A stretch of DNA of 64,000 bases from Acheta domesticus (lineage: Eukaryota; Arthropoda; Insecta; Orthoptera; Gryllidae): the NCBI GenBank assembly GCA_031308135.1, contig JAHLJT010009355.1:3719217-3783216 (forward strand). Reading direction: 5' to 3'. Below the pieces are notes generated by a model, which saw only the letters and a list, made by a program, of their open reading frames with translations, was not told the DNA's origin and did no database searches. Positions 11,009-20,808 of the stretch are shown here, one piece after another (the first letter of the stretch is position 1; every line of letters begins with the position of its first letter). A program made the translations under genes and the position numbers.

Positions 11009-12246
11009 CTGAAAAAGAAGAGAAACAAAGCATCATACACTAATTGCCTCACAAAAGCCAAAAAAAGCTTAAATTTAAAATATAGGTTTATTGGCACTCC
11101 AAAGGTACGAAGAAATGGAATTGTCTTTACCAACATTTTTATTCATTTCATGAACAGCTTCTGACATCTTAGTCATCAGATCTGGTTCATACATTTAAGA
11201 ACATGAAGTGTAGAACAAAATTATAAATAAAAAGTTATGTAATAAAAAATAATTCTGAAACTTAAAGTACTGATTTATTAATTTTAAACTCTGATTACTT
11301 AATTTAATTACTGATTATTTCATTTTAAACAATTATTTGTTGCTAACACATTTGATGCCTCATTCAAATATTTATGAGATCTAATGATGATGAGTTAGCC
11401 ATCAAAATCTGCTCCTAAAATTAAAGAAATTGTTTGTAAAGACTTTTATTTCAACCTATTAATTTAAAAGTTATTTTGCTGAAAAAATGCCCTCTGATCT
11501 AAAAATAAAAATGGTTTCCCATCCCACTCAACATACCCACACCACTGAAGAGAAACTCAAATACTGTATTGTATCTGAGACTTAAAATGAACAATGACGA
11601 GTGACTGCCAGTGCATAATTTAAATTGCTTCCACAATATCAAGAATTAAATATGAAAATCAGTTTTACACATTTCTTATTAAAAACATGTCATATTATAT
11701 TTGAAGCAACATTATTACTTAATTTCTGACTATGTTCTTATTTTTATCAGCCATTTTTAAATTTATGGGGAAAAAAAAGAAACCCAAAACAAATATTTAG
11801 ATTTTAGTGTTTTCTTCAGTTAAAAGAAATCTGTGACAAAAATAATAACTTAAATGCTAAACATTTATCAAAATCATCATTTTATACTGTTTTAGGGAGA
11901 AATTCAACCCAAATAATAACCACCATTTCTGATTCAAAGCACATTTCAATTCACAATTGATTGCAAAACATACATCTAAGAGGATCTAGGCACCCACATG
12001 TTGCATGCACTGAATAAATGAAAGATGGCATGACTTGGACACAAAAGCAAAATACTTAATCATGAGATACGAAACTAAGCAAAAGAAGACAACACAACAA
12101 CAAAACGGAGGAGGATATAACAAATGCTTCTCAAGCGATAACAGCAGACCGAACACTCCCTTTAAAAACATCCACATCACAAAGACAATTTCCTTTAAGC
12201 TCCACTGGACACACAGAGCAAAAGAGCAAATGTTCATCTCACTCAC
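11009..12246. other. SPECC1L intron 9: no feature seen
   Basis: AT-rich intron between exons 9 and 10. A frame on the minus strand (11986-12372) overlaps exon 9 in another phase and is not supported. Confidence 0.5.
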
Positions 12247-13935
12247 AAGAGTTTGGCCGAGGTAGTGAGATGTGACCTTTGGAAGATATTCTCCGCAATT
12301 GCACCTCATATGCCGGCTGGTGCTCCTTAAACCAACTGGACCAGCCAGCCTGATCACTATATGGAGGAACAATTGCCAATGACGGCAAAGGTCGAGTGGG
12401 ATTTTCGTCTTGCATTGGAAGGAAGCTGAAGGAAATGTTATCCAAGTGTGGATCCGAAAAGGACTTCTTCTTGCTCTTGGCTTCAGGCTTCTCAGGCGAC
12501 TGATACGTGTACTTGAAAGATGGAGGCAAGAGAGACCTTCTCATTCTCGGCTCAAGCCCTATGAACCCCTTTGCCACAGGGGCCCTCCTTTGAAGGCGCT
12601 GAGATCGAAACGGAGGGGCGTTTCTGTGTTCGCTCCGGTCTTCTAATATGGAATCTAACGATCTCACTTTATGCAAGCGACCCGATCCTCCCTTCGAAAT
12701 TCTTCCCAGAAACAAGTCATCTTGTGCTTTAAAAGGCTTCAAAATTCCAATTCGTCTTTGCGATCCCTGAACAGACTTCTCTGTATTGCTCGTCTTTTGA
12801 CCTTGTGATCGAGAACCAGTGATACTCTCTCGAAAAGCAGCTAGTTTTTGTTTGGGCTCTGAAAGCAACTTATCCTTCAATGAGAGAAAACTTGAAAAGA
12901 GTCCACCTTTTGGGGAACTTTTGGGAGAATCAGTTGGATCCTCAGGAGAATTAGGAACGTTGTTAGTATCAGAACTCAATGGAGTCCATTCTGTACCTCT
13001 GTTTTGACTCAAAGTACTGTTAATTAAAATTTCTCCACTGGGTATTCTGGTGTTATCTCCGATCCTCCCAAACATTGATGATCTTTGTGGTTTGAACTCA
13101 ATATATTCATCATCAGATGCACTACCCAAAATTTCCAACTGTCTCTTTTCAATTTCACGTAAATGTGAATTCAGTGTGTTTGTTTTCACGTCTGATAAAG
13201 ATGAAAGAGCATTAGGAACAGACAGAGATTGAAAGGGCCGATGAGAAGGATTGATTTTTGCATACAAACCTTCTGGGCAAACGTTTACGTACTCAGGACT
13301 TGGCAGCGACAATCTGCTGTCTCCAATAATTTCATAATGTGAATCTTCTGCTTTTGTGGGATTAAAGTTTTCTTTTGGAAATGTGTTTGTAAGTTCAGTA
13401 TCGAAAATTATCAGGTCATCAAAAGTAATATTTTTCTTTTTATTTGCATTCTTAACAACAGTTGCATATAATGGATCCACAAAAACAGTTGAACATTTGT
13501 TAGCTGTAAAAAGGGATTCTTCAAATTTTGGTGGTGTTACATTTAAATCAGATGTGTCAGTTTGCTTGTCTACTAATTCTTTTACAGCGATAGATGTAAC
13601 TTCTGGCTTCATCTGAATTTTTCTGGGGTGGGTTGTGTCTGACCAACGAGTGTGCTTTTTCTGAACTTCTGGAATGCTCATGATATTTCGAGGATTGCAC
13701 TGATGCTGCTTCTTTAACAAACGCCTGACGTATTTATTTGATGTGTGGCTGCGCACACTGGGCAGCAAAACGGGCTCTGATCTCGGTCGCTTCCTGAGGA
13801 CTTGCCTCTCTCGTGTCACATCTGGCAGGCTCACCGACCTCTCTCTCAACATCACTGGCTGCAGAACGTCCAGCTCTCCTGCCTTCAAGCGGATGGGGAA
13901 ATAATCCAAGACACTACCTAGAACATCACCATACC
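12247..13935 (-). CDS. SPECC1L: SPECC1L exon 9: large symmetric, disordered Ser/Pro-rich exon (probable cassette)
   Basis: This is a 1.69-kb open stretch of about 563 codons. Chosen ends: acceptor GTGTTAG|GGTATG (13935) and donor TCTT|GTGAGT (12247). An in-frame alternative acceptor is TTCTAG|GTAGTG (13917). Both give a phase 1-1 exon. The pyrimidine tract is poor at both sites, so the start is uncertain. The product is hydrophilic and Ser/Pro/Lys-rich with no recognised domain. Visible motifs are RSVSLP (13840-13823), which fits the 14-3-3 mode-1 pattern, RKRPRSEP, and a cluster of Tyr motifs (LYATV, HYEII, EYVNV, LYAKI, EYIEF). I recall no counterpart in human SPECC1L. If the donor is not used, the frame stops two codons later (SCE then TGA), giving a protein that lacks the CH domain. 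Its codons are more AT-rich than those of exons 1-7. Confidence 0.78.
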
Positions 13936-14381
13936 CTAACACACTTCAATGAGTTGCCTGACTCTTCACAAACAGGAACATCCACTTCACAGCAGTCAAC
14001 CATTTTCATTTCACAATATAAATAATTTAGTAAAACTAATTAATTTTGAATTTAGCAAAATAATATACGGTCCATGTCTCCAAAGAGAACATGTTTACCT
14101 TGCCGTGACTGAAACTAATAACTTTAAAATGTTTAGAAACAGAGTAATCTGCATAAACATGAATATTAATTGACTAAATTTTAATGAATGCCTCAATAAT
14201 CTCAGTTACTACATAAACAAGTTCAACCAGTGATATTTTACCATACAATCAAACCTATTTCCCACAGTCTAAAAATCATCAGCCCTTATGGTACTCATCT
14301 ACTTCAAAGCTTCATAAAAATTTGAAAAAATACATTACAAAAATAGAATACCTATAACAAAATTTAATTGTAGTTCCTTAC

Positions 14382-14523
14382 CAGTAAGTGCGTCCAAAGC
14401 TGCCTGAAGAGTAGACACACGTTCCTGCAGGGATGACCGTTCCATTTCTGCCTCCATCTTATGGTCATTGGCTACCCGCACAGCTACTAATAGATCTGAC
14501 TGGAATTGTTCCCATTCACTGGC
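14382..14523 (-). CDS. SPECC1L: SPECC1L exon 8: SEWEQFQSDL block, end of coiled coil
   Basis: This short exon is 142 nt, phase 0 to 1. It encodes ASEWEQFQSDLLVAVRVAND, then HKMEAEMERSSLQERVSTLQ and AALDALT plus one base. It matches human SPECC1L [20 protein letters not shown] closely and is one of the best-conserved blocks of the coiled coil. The acceptor is GTGCCCAG|GCCAGT and the donor TTACTG|GTAAGG. The phase-1 end can splice either to exon 9 (ACT then GGG) or directly to exon 10 (giving ALTAQQKPAP); both keep the frame. No other open frame of this size overlaps it. Confidence 0.93.
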
Positions 14524-15735
14524 CTGGGCACAAGAAAATCATCATCAGTTGATTTCAATACACTACATTGCTAAGATGCTCACATCAGTCCCAGGAGGAC
14601 TGACAGTTTTCCAGAAACACTTCTTGACAGAACTGTATCTTACATTTCTGACTATGACAGAAATGTATCTTGTCATAAAGTTTAATAATATTTAAGTAAA
14701 TATAGAATGTTCTTTGTTCAATGAATTTGTGTACTTTTTTCTTATATCTCCTTCCCATTCCCAAATATTAGGACATGAACAAATGACAAATGACAGCATT
14801 CCAATCTTGGTTAATTAAGTGAAATTAAAATATTAAATTATTTTCAAAACTTTTTTTTTCCACAATTGGTTCTTTTGTTCATGTTTCAAACAGCCAATTC
14901 TGTCATAACACAATTCAAATTTTTCTACACATTTTTTGCATTGCATTTTAGTAATAAACATGTATTTTGTTGTGAATTTTATACTGCATATTTCTGCATG
15001 GTTTAAAGATTTATAGTGCATATCATACAGCATATTTTAGGCATTCTTACTGCATAGAAATCCGGGCTCTAGGATAACACAACAAGCTATTGAGAAACTA
15101 AATACAAAAACTAGACTGAGACCTGATGGGGTTCTTCCCTCAAATTTAGCAAATTGCATTGCAAATATAGTTCCCATTATTTATCAACTCTTCACTAAAT
15201 CACTGAAGGTACTTTTCCCAATTTGTGGAAAATAAGTTTCAAAACCCCTCCAAACAAGAAAGAGATGCTTAGAAAATATTTTCTAAATAATGTGGGTTGT
15301 TGTTAATAGTGATGGCATGTGGTGTAATTTTAGCTGATTGCAATGAAATAGTGAAATTGTGCCAAGCAGAGATTTCAAAATCTAATCTTATCTAAATTAA
15401 AAGAATTTTGGATGAAAATTTACGGAGCTATGGTCAATTGAAAAATGTCCATTTCTATGATTTTAACGAACAATTGGCACTCCTCGAGCTAATATGGCCC
15501 ACTGTTTGAAGACCATAAAATTGTTGCAGGGTAATGTGGGCAGCACCTCAGCCAAAAATAACATTAAATATTATTTGTTATTTTCTAAAAAGTAGCCAAA
15601 AAAATGCCAAAAAATGGGGGTGTTTACGAGGTTTCTGGCACCCCTAAACCCATTTTAAAACCTGTTTCATTGGCGCCAATGTTGTTCTTACATCGAAAAC
15701 GTTTTTCTCACAAACCGTTGAGGATCTCAACACAC
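14524..15735. other. SPECC1L intron 7: no feature seen
   Basis: AT-rich intron with no element I can support. Its part near 15420-15660 is less AT-rich but not recognisable. Confidence 0.5.
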
Positions 15736-15924
15736 CTCTGTTTTCCTCTGCTTCTTCTCCTCGGCCAGCTCCGACTCCAGCCGCAACGCCCGCTGCTTCT
15801 CATCTGCCAAGAGAGCCTGCAGCTGCTGGCTGTGCGCCTGCAGGGTAATCTGCGCTGCTTTGGCTTGCGCTGTCCGCTCCTCTTCCAATGCCTCAGCAGC
15901 TGCATCGCACCGCTTCTGAAGGGC
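15736..15924 (-). CDS. SPECC1L: SPECC1L exon 7: coiled coil, exactly nine heptads long
   Basis: This exon is 189 nt, 63 codons, phase 0 to 0. It runs ALQKRCDAAAEALEEERTAQ ... LRLESELAEEKKQRKTE. The acceptor is TTTGTGCAG|GCCCTT and the donor ACAGAG|GTGTGT. It is continuous Ala/Glu/Gln/Leu heptad helix with no helix breakers. Like exon 6 it has 63 codons, so the two are interchangeable in length and register. Conservation at residue level is low, as usual in coiled coils. The call rests on splice sites, phase and position between two well-matched exons. Confidence 0.9.
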
Positions 15925-16213
15925 CTGCACAAACCAGAGGATACCAACATGTGATTCCTTAATTCGCTTTCACACAAATAAAAAAACATACACACACTTC
16001 ATTTTCGTTCCATACTGCAACGATTGCAAAAAGCAATGATCTTGTTTCTGGGAACATATTCTTACCAGTGGGTTGCAAAGGGCAACGTTGCTCCCCTCCA
16101 CTCAGAAGTGTTAATCACTTACGTGCATCCTACTTACTGCAGAAAAAGAATGCAAGGAAAGCCGAAACAAAAAGCTACACAAAACTTGCTCAAGGAATGG
16201 AGGGAGCTATTAC

Positions 16214-16402
16214 CTGACACTCTTCTCTGAGGGCTTGAATCTGTTCTCGAGAGTGGGCCACGTCTCCTTGGCTGGAGCACAGCTGCTGCTGCAGGGCTGA
16301 CAACCTCACCTCCAGAGCCTCCTTCTCGCACCGCATCACCTCCAGGCGGTGCTCTAGCTCCCCAAGCTCAGGAGCTCGCAGCTGCTCTTCAAGTTCACCA
16401 AC
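16214..16402 (-). CDS. SPECC1L: SPECC1L exon 6: coiled coil, exactly nine heptads long
   Basis: This exon is 189 nt, 63 codons, phase 0 to 0. It starts VGELEEQLRAPELGELEHRL and continues VMRCEKEALEVRLSALQQQL to ALREECQ. The human counterpart is VAELYSIHNSGD...[20 protein letters not shown]. The acceptor is TCTGGCAG|GTTGGT and the donor GTCAG|GTAATA. Because the length is 63 codons (9 x 7) and both ends are phase 0, skipping this exon would keep both the reading frame and the heptad register. Confidence 0.92.
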
Positions 16403-16934
16403 CTGCCAGAAGCAAATATTTTTGACAGCTGGCAATCCAGTCCTTTTTATGAAACCATCCTAGATGTTGGGCTTGGAAATTATAGAATGCTTTATGATTG
16501 ATAGTAAATCTTCAAGATTGAGAAATAAGTTTTACTAATGCCAATTTCTCTGCATTTTCCAAAATGTAGTAAAATATTTTCTAAAACTTTCTAAATCTTT
16601 AGATCATAATGTTATATTAAGTAAACAGATGCTGTTAGATGTTTACAATTATTTATGTTTGCTTAAATCTTACTTGAAGATTTGAGCTATGATTTAAAGA
16701 TTTAGAGGATACAGAGGGTATTTATCACTAGAGTTTACCCTAACATCAGCCATTTTACAAAAGACTAATCCAGAGCCATTGCTTTTGCCATTATAATTAA
16801 TGGTTTTGATGAGAATCTGACATGTTTTTTTGACAACGAATGCAGGTAATATGAAGGTTTTTTTAATCGCAGTACAGGATTATATTAAATTACAAGATAA
16901 TCTGAATTTTTTTAAATGATTGTTGCACATCTCA

Positions 16935-17757
16935 CCAGTTAACTCTTAATCTGGACAAATGTAAGGCCATGTCACTCAATAGGTTGCACAAAATACTCTA
17001 CAGATTCACGACTGCTGATAGAGAACAGCAAACGGTCCCAATGACAAGGGATCTTGGTATTCTCTACAATTGTAAGCTATCTTTTAAACATCACACAGAG
17101 GATCTTGTCCATAATGTAATCATACTCTTGGCTTTGTAATTAAAATGGCTTAGAAAATTTGCAATGAAGAGGTCACAAAAATTTTATTTTTTGTGCTAGA
17201 GAAGTCGAAACATGAAATACATCAGTGATTGATCTCTAGATGGTATGGGATTGGTTAATGTTTTACAAAAATATCCAAGAATTGTAAAACTGTAAGAAGA
17301 TTTCTTACAACTGTGGGTTTGTAATTGGTACATTCTAGGTTCAGGCATGGAAAAACAGTATCCAGTATCTAAATTCAATGTGTGGAGCCCGGCTGACAGG
17401 AGGAAAATGTAATTATTTCTTTTATTAAAATATTCTGGAATATCATCATTTGTTCATTCATACAAGATTCATTCAGATCTGTCTGTTAGTTCCCCAACAC
17501 GTTCCTTGCTCATAACCTCAGTTCTAAAGATAAATGTATGGTAAATTCTCCATTATATAAATTGTTTGACAATGTTAAAAATTCATAACCAATTGCACTA
17601 GTGTTACTGATTCAATGATTCTATTTCTAAAATGTATAGTTCTACTACAAGATATCACCACTATTACTAATTAGACATAATCATTTGTACAATGTAAGCC
17701 TGTAATTCGATGTAAAACTGCTTTCTTTATTTCTTATAAATAAATAAAACAATTCAC
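16935..17757 (+). pseudogene. Degenerate LINE reverse transcriptase 3' part
   Basis: The plus strand reads LTLNLDKCKAMSLNRLHKIL then VPMTRDLGILYNCKLSFKHH, the reverse-transcriptase thumb pattern (N..KC..M then DLG...D.KL.F..H). Broken sequence further on, ending in DRRKM, fits the C-terminal region. The copy ends in ATAAATAAATAAAAC at about 17741-17755, a LINE-type simple-repeat tail. There are many stops and frameshifts. Confidence 0.65.
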
Positions 17758-17804
17758 TATTCATTGGGTACATTATGGTATGGTAAAAAGAAGTGGTTTC
17801 CATG

Positions 17805-18185
17805 AGAGAGAGAGAGGGAGGGAGGGGAAAAAGAAGAAGAAGAAGAAGAAGAAGGGAAAAAAAAGGTAGGCACGAGGAGGAATAGACTGCAATGCGAGGC
17901 AATGAGAGTGGCTGCAAGAGCTGTAAAATACTGAAGAAGAGGAAGAAGAACGAGGCAGAGATAAAGAAGACAGTGAAGAAGAAGACGGGAAGAGAAGGAG
18001 GTGAAGGTAGAGAAGAAGGCAGCGAAGAAGAAGAAGAAACAGAAGGAGGAGATGAGGTGAAGATGAAGAAAAAGAAGAAAGAGGTGAAGAAGAAGATACA
18101 AGGAGGAAGAGAAGAAGAAGGTGAAGGAGAATAATAATAAGAATATTAACAATAATAAGAAAAAGGAGAAGAAAAAGAAGAAGCA
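17805..18185 (+). repeat. Long purine (GA/AAG) tract
   Basis: About 380 bp of almost uninterrupted purines, mostly GAAGAA and GAGGAA variants. On the transcribed (minus) strand this is a polypyrimidine tract starting about 310 bases downstream of the exon 5 donor. The long Leu/Phe/Ser-only and Lys/Glu-only frames here are compositional. Confidence 0.95.
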
Positions 18186-18493
18186 AAAGCCAAAGAAAAA
18201 TCACTCACAGATTCATTAAAAGCAACTGATCCTTATTAAAGGCATTACAAGCAGGAATAGTAACGGTGTTGCACATTTACACATCTCAAGGCTCCAAGTA
18301 ACAGTTTATCTACATATGCTACCATGTCCAGAGGTTTTTCAGACAATGAAATTTCCCACATTTTAATATGTCCAGAGCAGTGAAAGGGTTGATGAATTAA
18401 ATTTACTAGAAAGGTATTATTATTTTATTTCTTCTTGAGAATGGAAAGTAATATAGTCAAATAATTGAAAATATGAAGTTGATTCTTCCTTAC

Positions 18494-18760
18494 CTTGGCC
18501 ATTTGATTTTCTAGCATGGTGGCCAGCTTCTGGTTCTCGGCCTCCAGAGAGCCTTTCTCTTGGTGGGCTTCTGCCAGCTGCACCTGCAGGGCTCGGAGCT
18601 CTGCCCTCACAGCGTCTGCATCTGCCTCCAGCCCCTGCACCCTCTCAGCCGTGCGATGCGCCTCTTCATCAGCGGCACTCAGCTCAGCCTCCAGCACCCT
18701 CACACGCGCCGCCAGGTGGATCTCACTCAGCACCAGGCCTTCGTGCCTGTCCTTCGCATT
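18494..18760 (-). CDS. SPECC1L: SPECC1L exon 5: coiled coil
   Basis: This exon has 89 codons, phase 0 to 0. It opens NAKDRHEGLVLSEIHLAARV and ends SLEAENQKLATMLENQMAK. It is almost pure heptad-repeat coiled coil, rich in Ala, Glu and Leu. The acceptor is TTGATTCTAG|AATGCG and the donor CCAAG|GTAAGG, a strong match to consensus. Human SPECC1L has a similar ENEKQKV end before VAEL, matched here by MAK followed by VGEL in exon 6. GC content is high (clearly over 60 percent by eye) against roughly 30 percent in the flanking intron. A long purine-rich tract (17805-18185) lies a few hundred bases into the downstream intron. Confidence 0.92.
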
Positions 18761-19690
18761 CTAGAATCAACATAATAGCTTGATTTTTTTTTCAAAAACA
18801 TTAACATGCTCAGCATGCTGGATACCCAAACTGAAATGGAATTTTACCAACATCTTCAGCAGTTTTCAAATGTCACAGATGTACATTTTTTAGTATAATG
18901 AAACACTGAAAATAGTGTTTCTGGAGCAATTAGTATTCACACCTTTCATGACCGTACTACCTGTCAAGTGCAGATGCAGGGCTCCTGCAGCCTTTACTCA
19001 CACTCTGTGCCACCAGTATCAAATGCTCTGTCGTTAGGATGACATTTACCTTGGAGAGTATGAAAGGTTGTAAGAGTAAAACAGGTGTTTGTCAAACACA
19101 TAAATAAATACATTTCAACTTTTCATTAGCAATAACATTGATCACCTCATAATACTGAGGTCTAATAAAAAAATTGTTTTTAGAAAGACATCAAGTGCGC
19201 AGTACACGAGTATCTTTGCCAGTTTTCTTAAAAATAGCATTGGTTTAGGATCTTCTTGTATCTTACTTTGGTAGCAAAATGAAGCCTGCATATCACAGTG
19301 CATTCTAACCTAAAAAGAGATCAACAGTTATGCCGTATGCCATCTATCATGAAAGAAAGAATGCTGTATGAAATCTCACAATGGTTGAGTTGATGAATAG
19401 TTTGCCCATGGAAGGCATCGAGATCATGAAAGGTCTTCATCCAAAACCCCATTTCTAATAGCACACAACACAGAATAGCTCACAGCACTCAAAAATTTGG
19501 ATATGTGGATTTTGTGTGGTGCCCTTCCAGCTGTTGAAATTTCATGTGAATCCGAGTATCCACCACGGCAATTGTTGGGTAAGAAAACAGACAGTACAAT
19601 AAGAAATTTAGTTTATGTTCAATACATATTTTAAAAATTCCATTTGATTTGATTTACTTTCATTAAAGAACAGTGAAACAGACAACTGTA
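18761..19690. other. SPECC1L intron 4, first part: no feature seen
   Basis: AT-rich sequence. A few less AT-rich stretches (19190-19600) may be old repeats, but I cannot assign them. Confidence 0.4.
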
Positions 19691-19699
19691 CCTAATGTA

Positions 19700-20067
19700 T
19701 GAGGGAGAAGTACGATCGACATATGTTTTTGTGAGTTCCAGAATCTCTTCCCTACCCTTTTAACTACACATTGTTAAAATCGTGCACAATTTATTGCCAA
19801 TAGAATCGTAAATGCCTGGAACGCCTTACCACAAAGTCATGTGTCCGCGAGAAATGTAATTTCATCATGGCCTTCAAGAAGAAACTGGATCAAGCCAACC
19901 AAGAAATTGATGTGTTCTGATAAACTCTAAGTGTCCTGATGCCCACTGAGTGATATTATAAACCGATAAACTGCGTATTATGATTTATGATGTGAAGTGC
20001 TGTGTAATAGTAAATGTATGCATATCAGCTTTGTTACTGCCGTATAATAAATAAGTAAATAAATAAA
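19700..20067 (+). pseudogene. LINE ORF2 C-terminal end with simple-repeat tail
   Basis: The plus strand encodes AQFIANRIVNAWNALPQSHV, the NR-VN-WN-LP motif found at the C terminus of many insect LINE proteins. It is followed by a 3' UTR and an ATAAATAAGTAAATAAATAA-type tail ending about 20067. It is 5'-truncated, and only this tail remains. Confidence 0.7.
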
Positions 20068-20183
20068 AAGAACAACATTATCGTTAAAGCAAGGTTAGCG
20101 ACATTTGAAAAACCAGAAATTTTTGCCCTCAGACACAAAAAACATAGGGGCATATTTGATTCAGAAAAAAGACCAGGGATCAC

Positions 20184-20674
20184 TTTTTTTATTGCCTGAG
20201 ATCTTTTCGATCATGTAGCGATTATCATCAGATCTAACAATATACAAGAAATCATAAAAATACAAATGAAACCATTAAATTGATTGAAACTGAATACATG
20301 GGAAATTGAAAATATTAAAATTAGAAATGTAAATTGAAAATATGAACACTATTTTTTATTTATTTGCAAACTGTAATTTGTCTTGTTAATCACCAAATAC
20401 CTTAACTCTCAGAATTTCTTTCTCTGCACACATGGTGCAAGGTGAAGTATGATCCCGTTTGCCTCTGGCACATTACATTTTGTAATTTAATTGTACATAT
20501 TTTCCATTTACACTTCTAGTCTTCAATCATTTACATACAAATAATTTCTATATATTCAATTCAATTTCAATGTTACATTTTCATTTGTGTTTTTAAGATT
20601 TCTTGTATATACCTTCAGGTTGATTTTAATGATGATCACTACACAATCATAAAGATCTTAAGCAATAAAAATAG
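20184..20674. mobile_element. Fold-back element with about 90-bp inverted arms
   Basis: Bases 20184-20275 and the reverse complement of about 20583-20674 align over most of their length. Shared blocks include TTTTTATTGC, AGATCTTT and ATACAAGAAATC. The loop is about 300 bp and AT-rich, with no coding capacity. Confidence 0.7.
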
Positions 20675-20808
20675 CGATACTGAGAGAACACATTTTTTCC
20701 GATTTTTCCAAGGGAAGAACTTCACCAGGAATTTTCTTAACACAGACTTAATTTTAGTACTGCTAGCAAAAAAGCAAACCACATCCCAGCCCTCTCCTGG
20801 TGCACTTC

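Noticed and set aside
15604..15954. Plus-strand 116-codon frame
   Set aside because: It is the shadow of SPECC1L exon 7 on the opposite strand.
17757..18204. Long Leu/Phe/Ser-rich minus frames
   Set aside because: They are the translated purine/pyrimidine tract, with no real coding signal.
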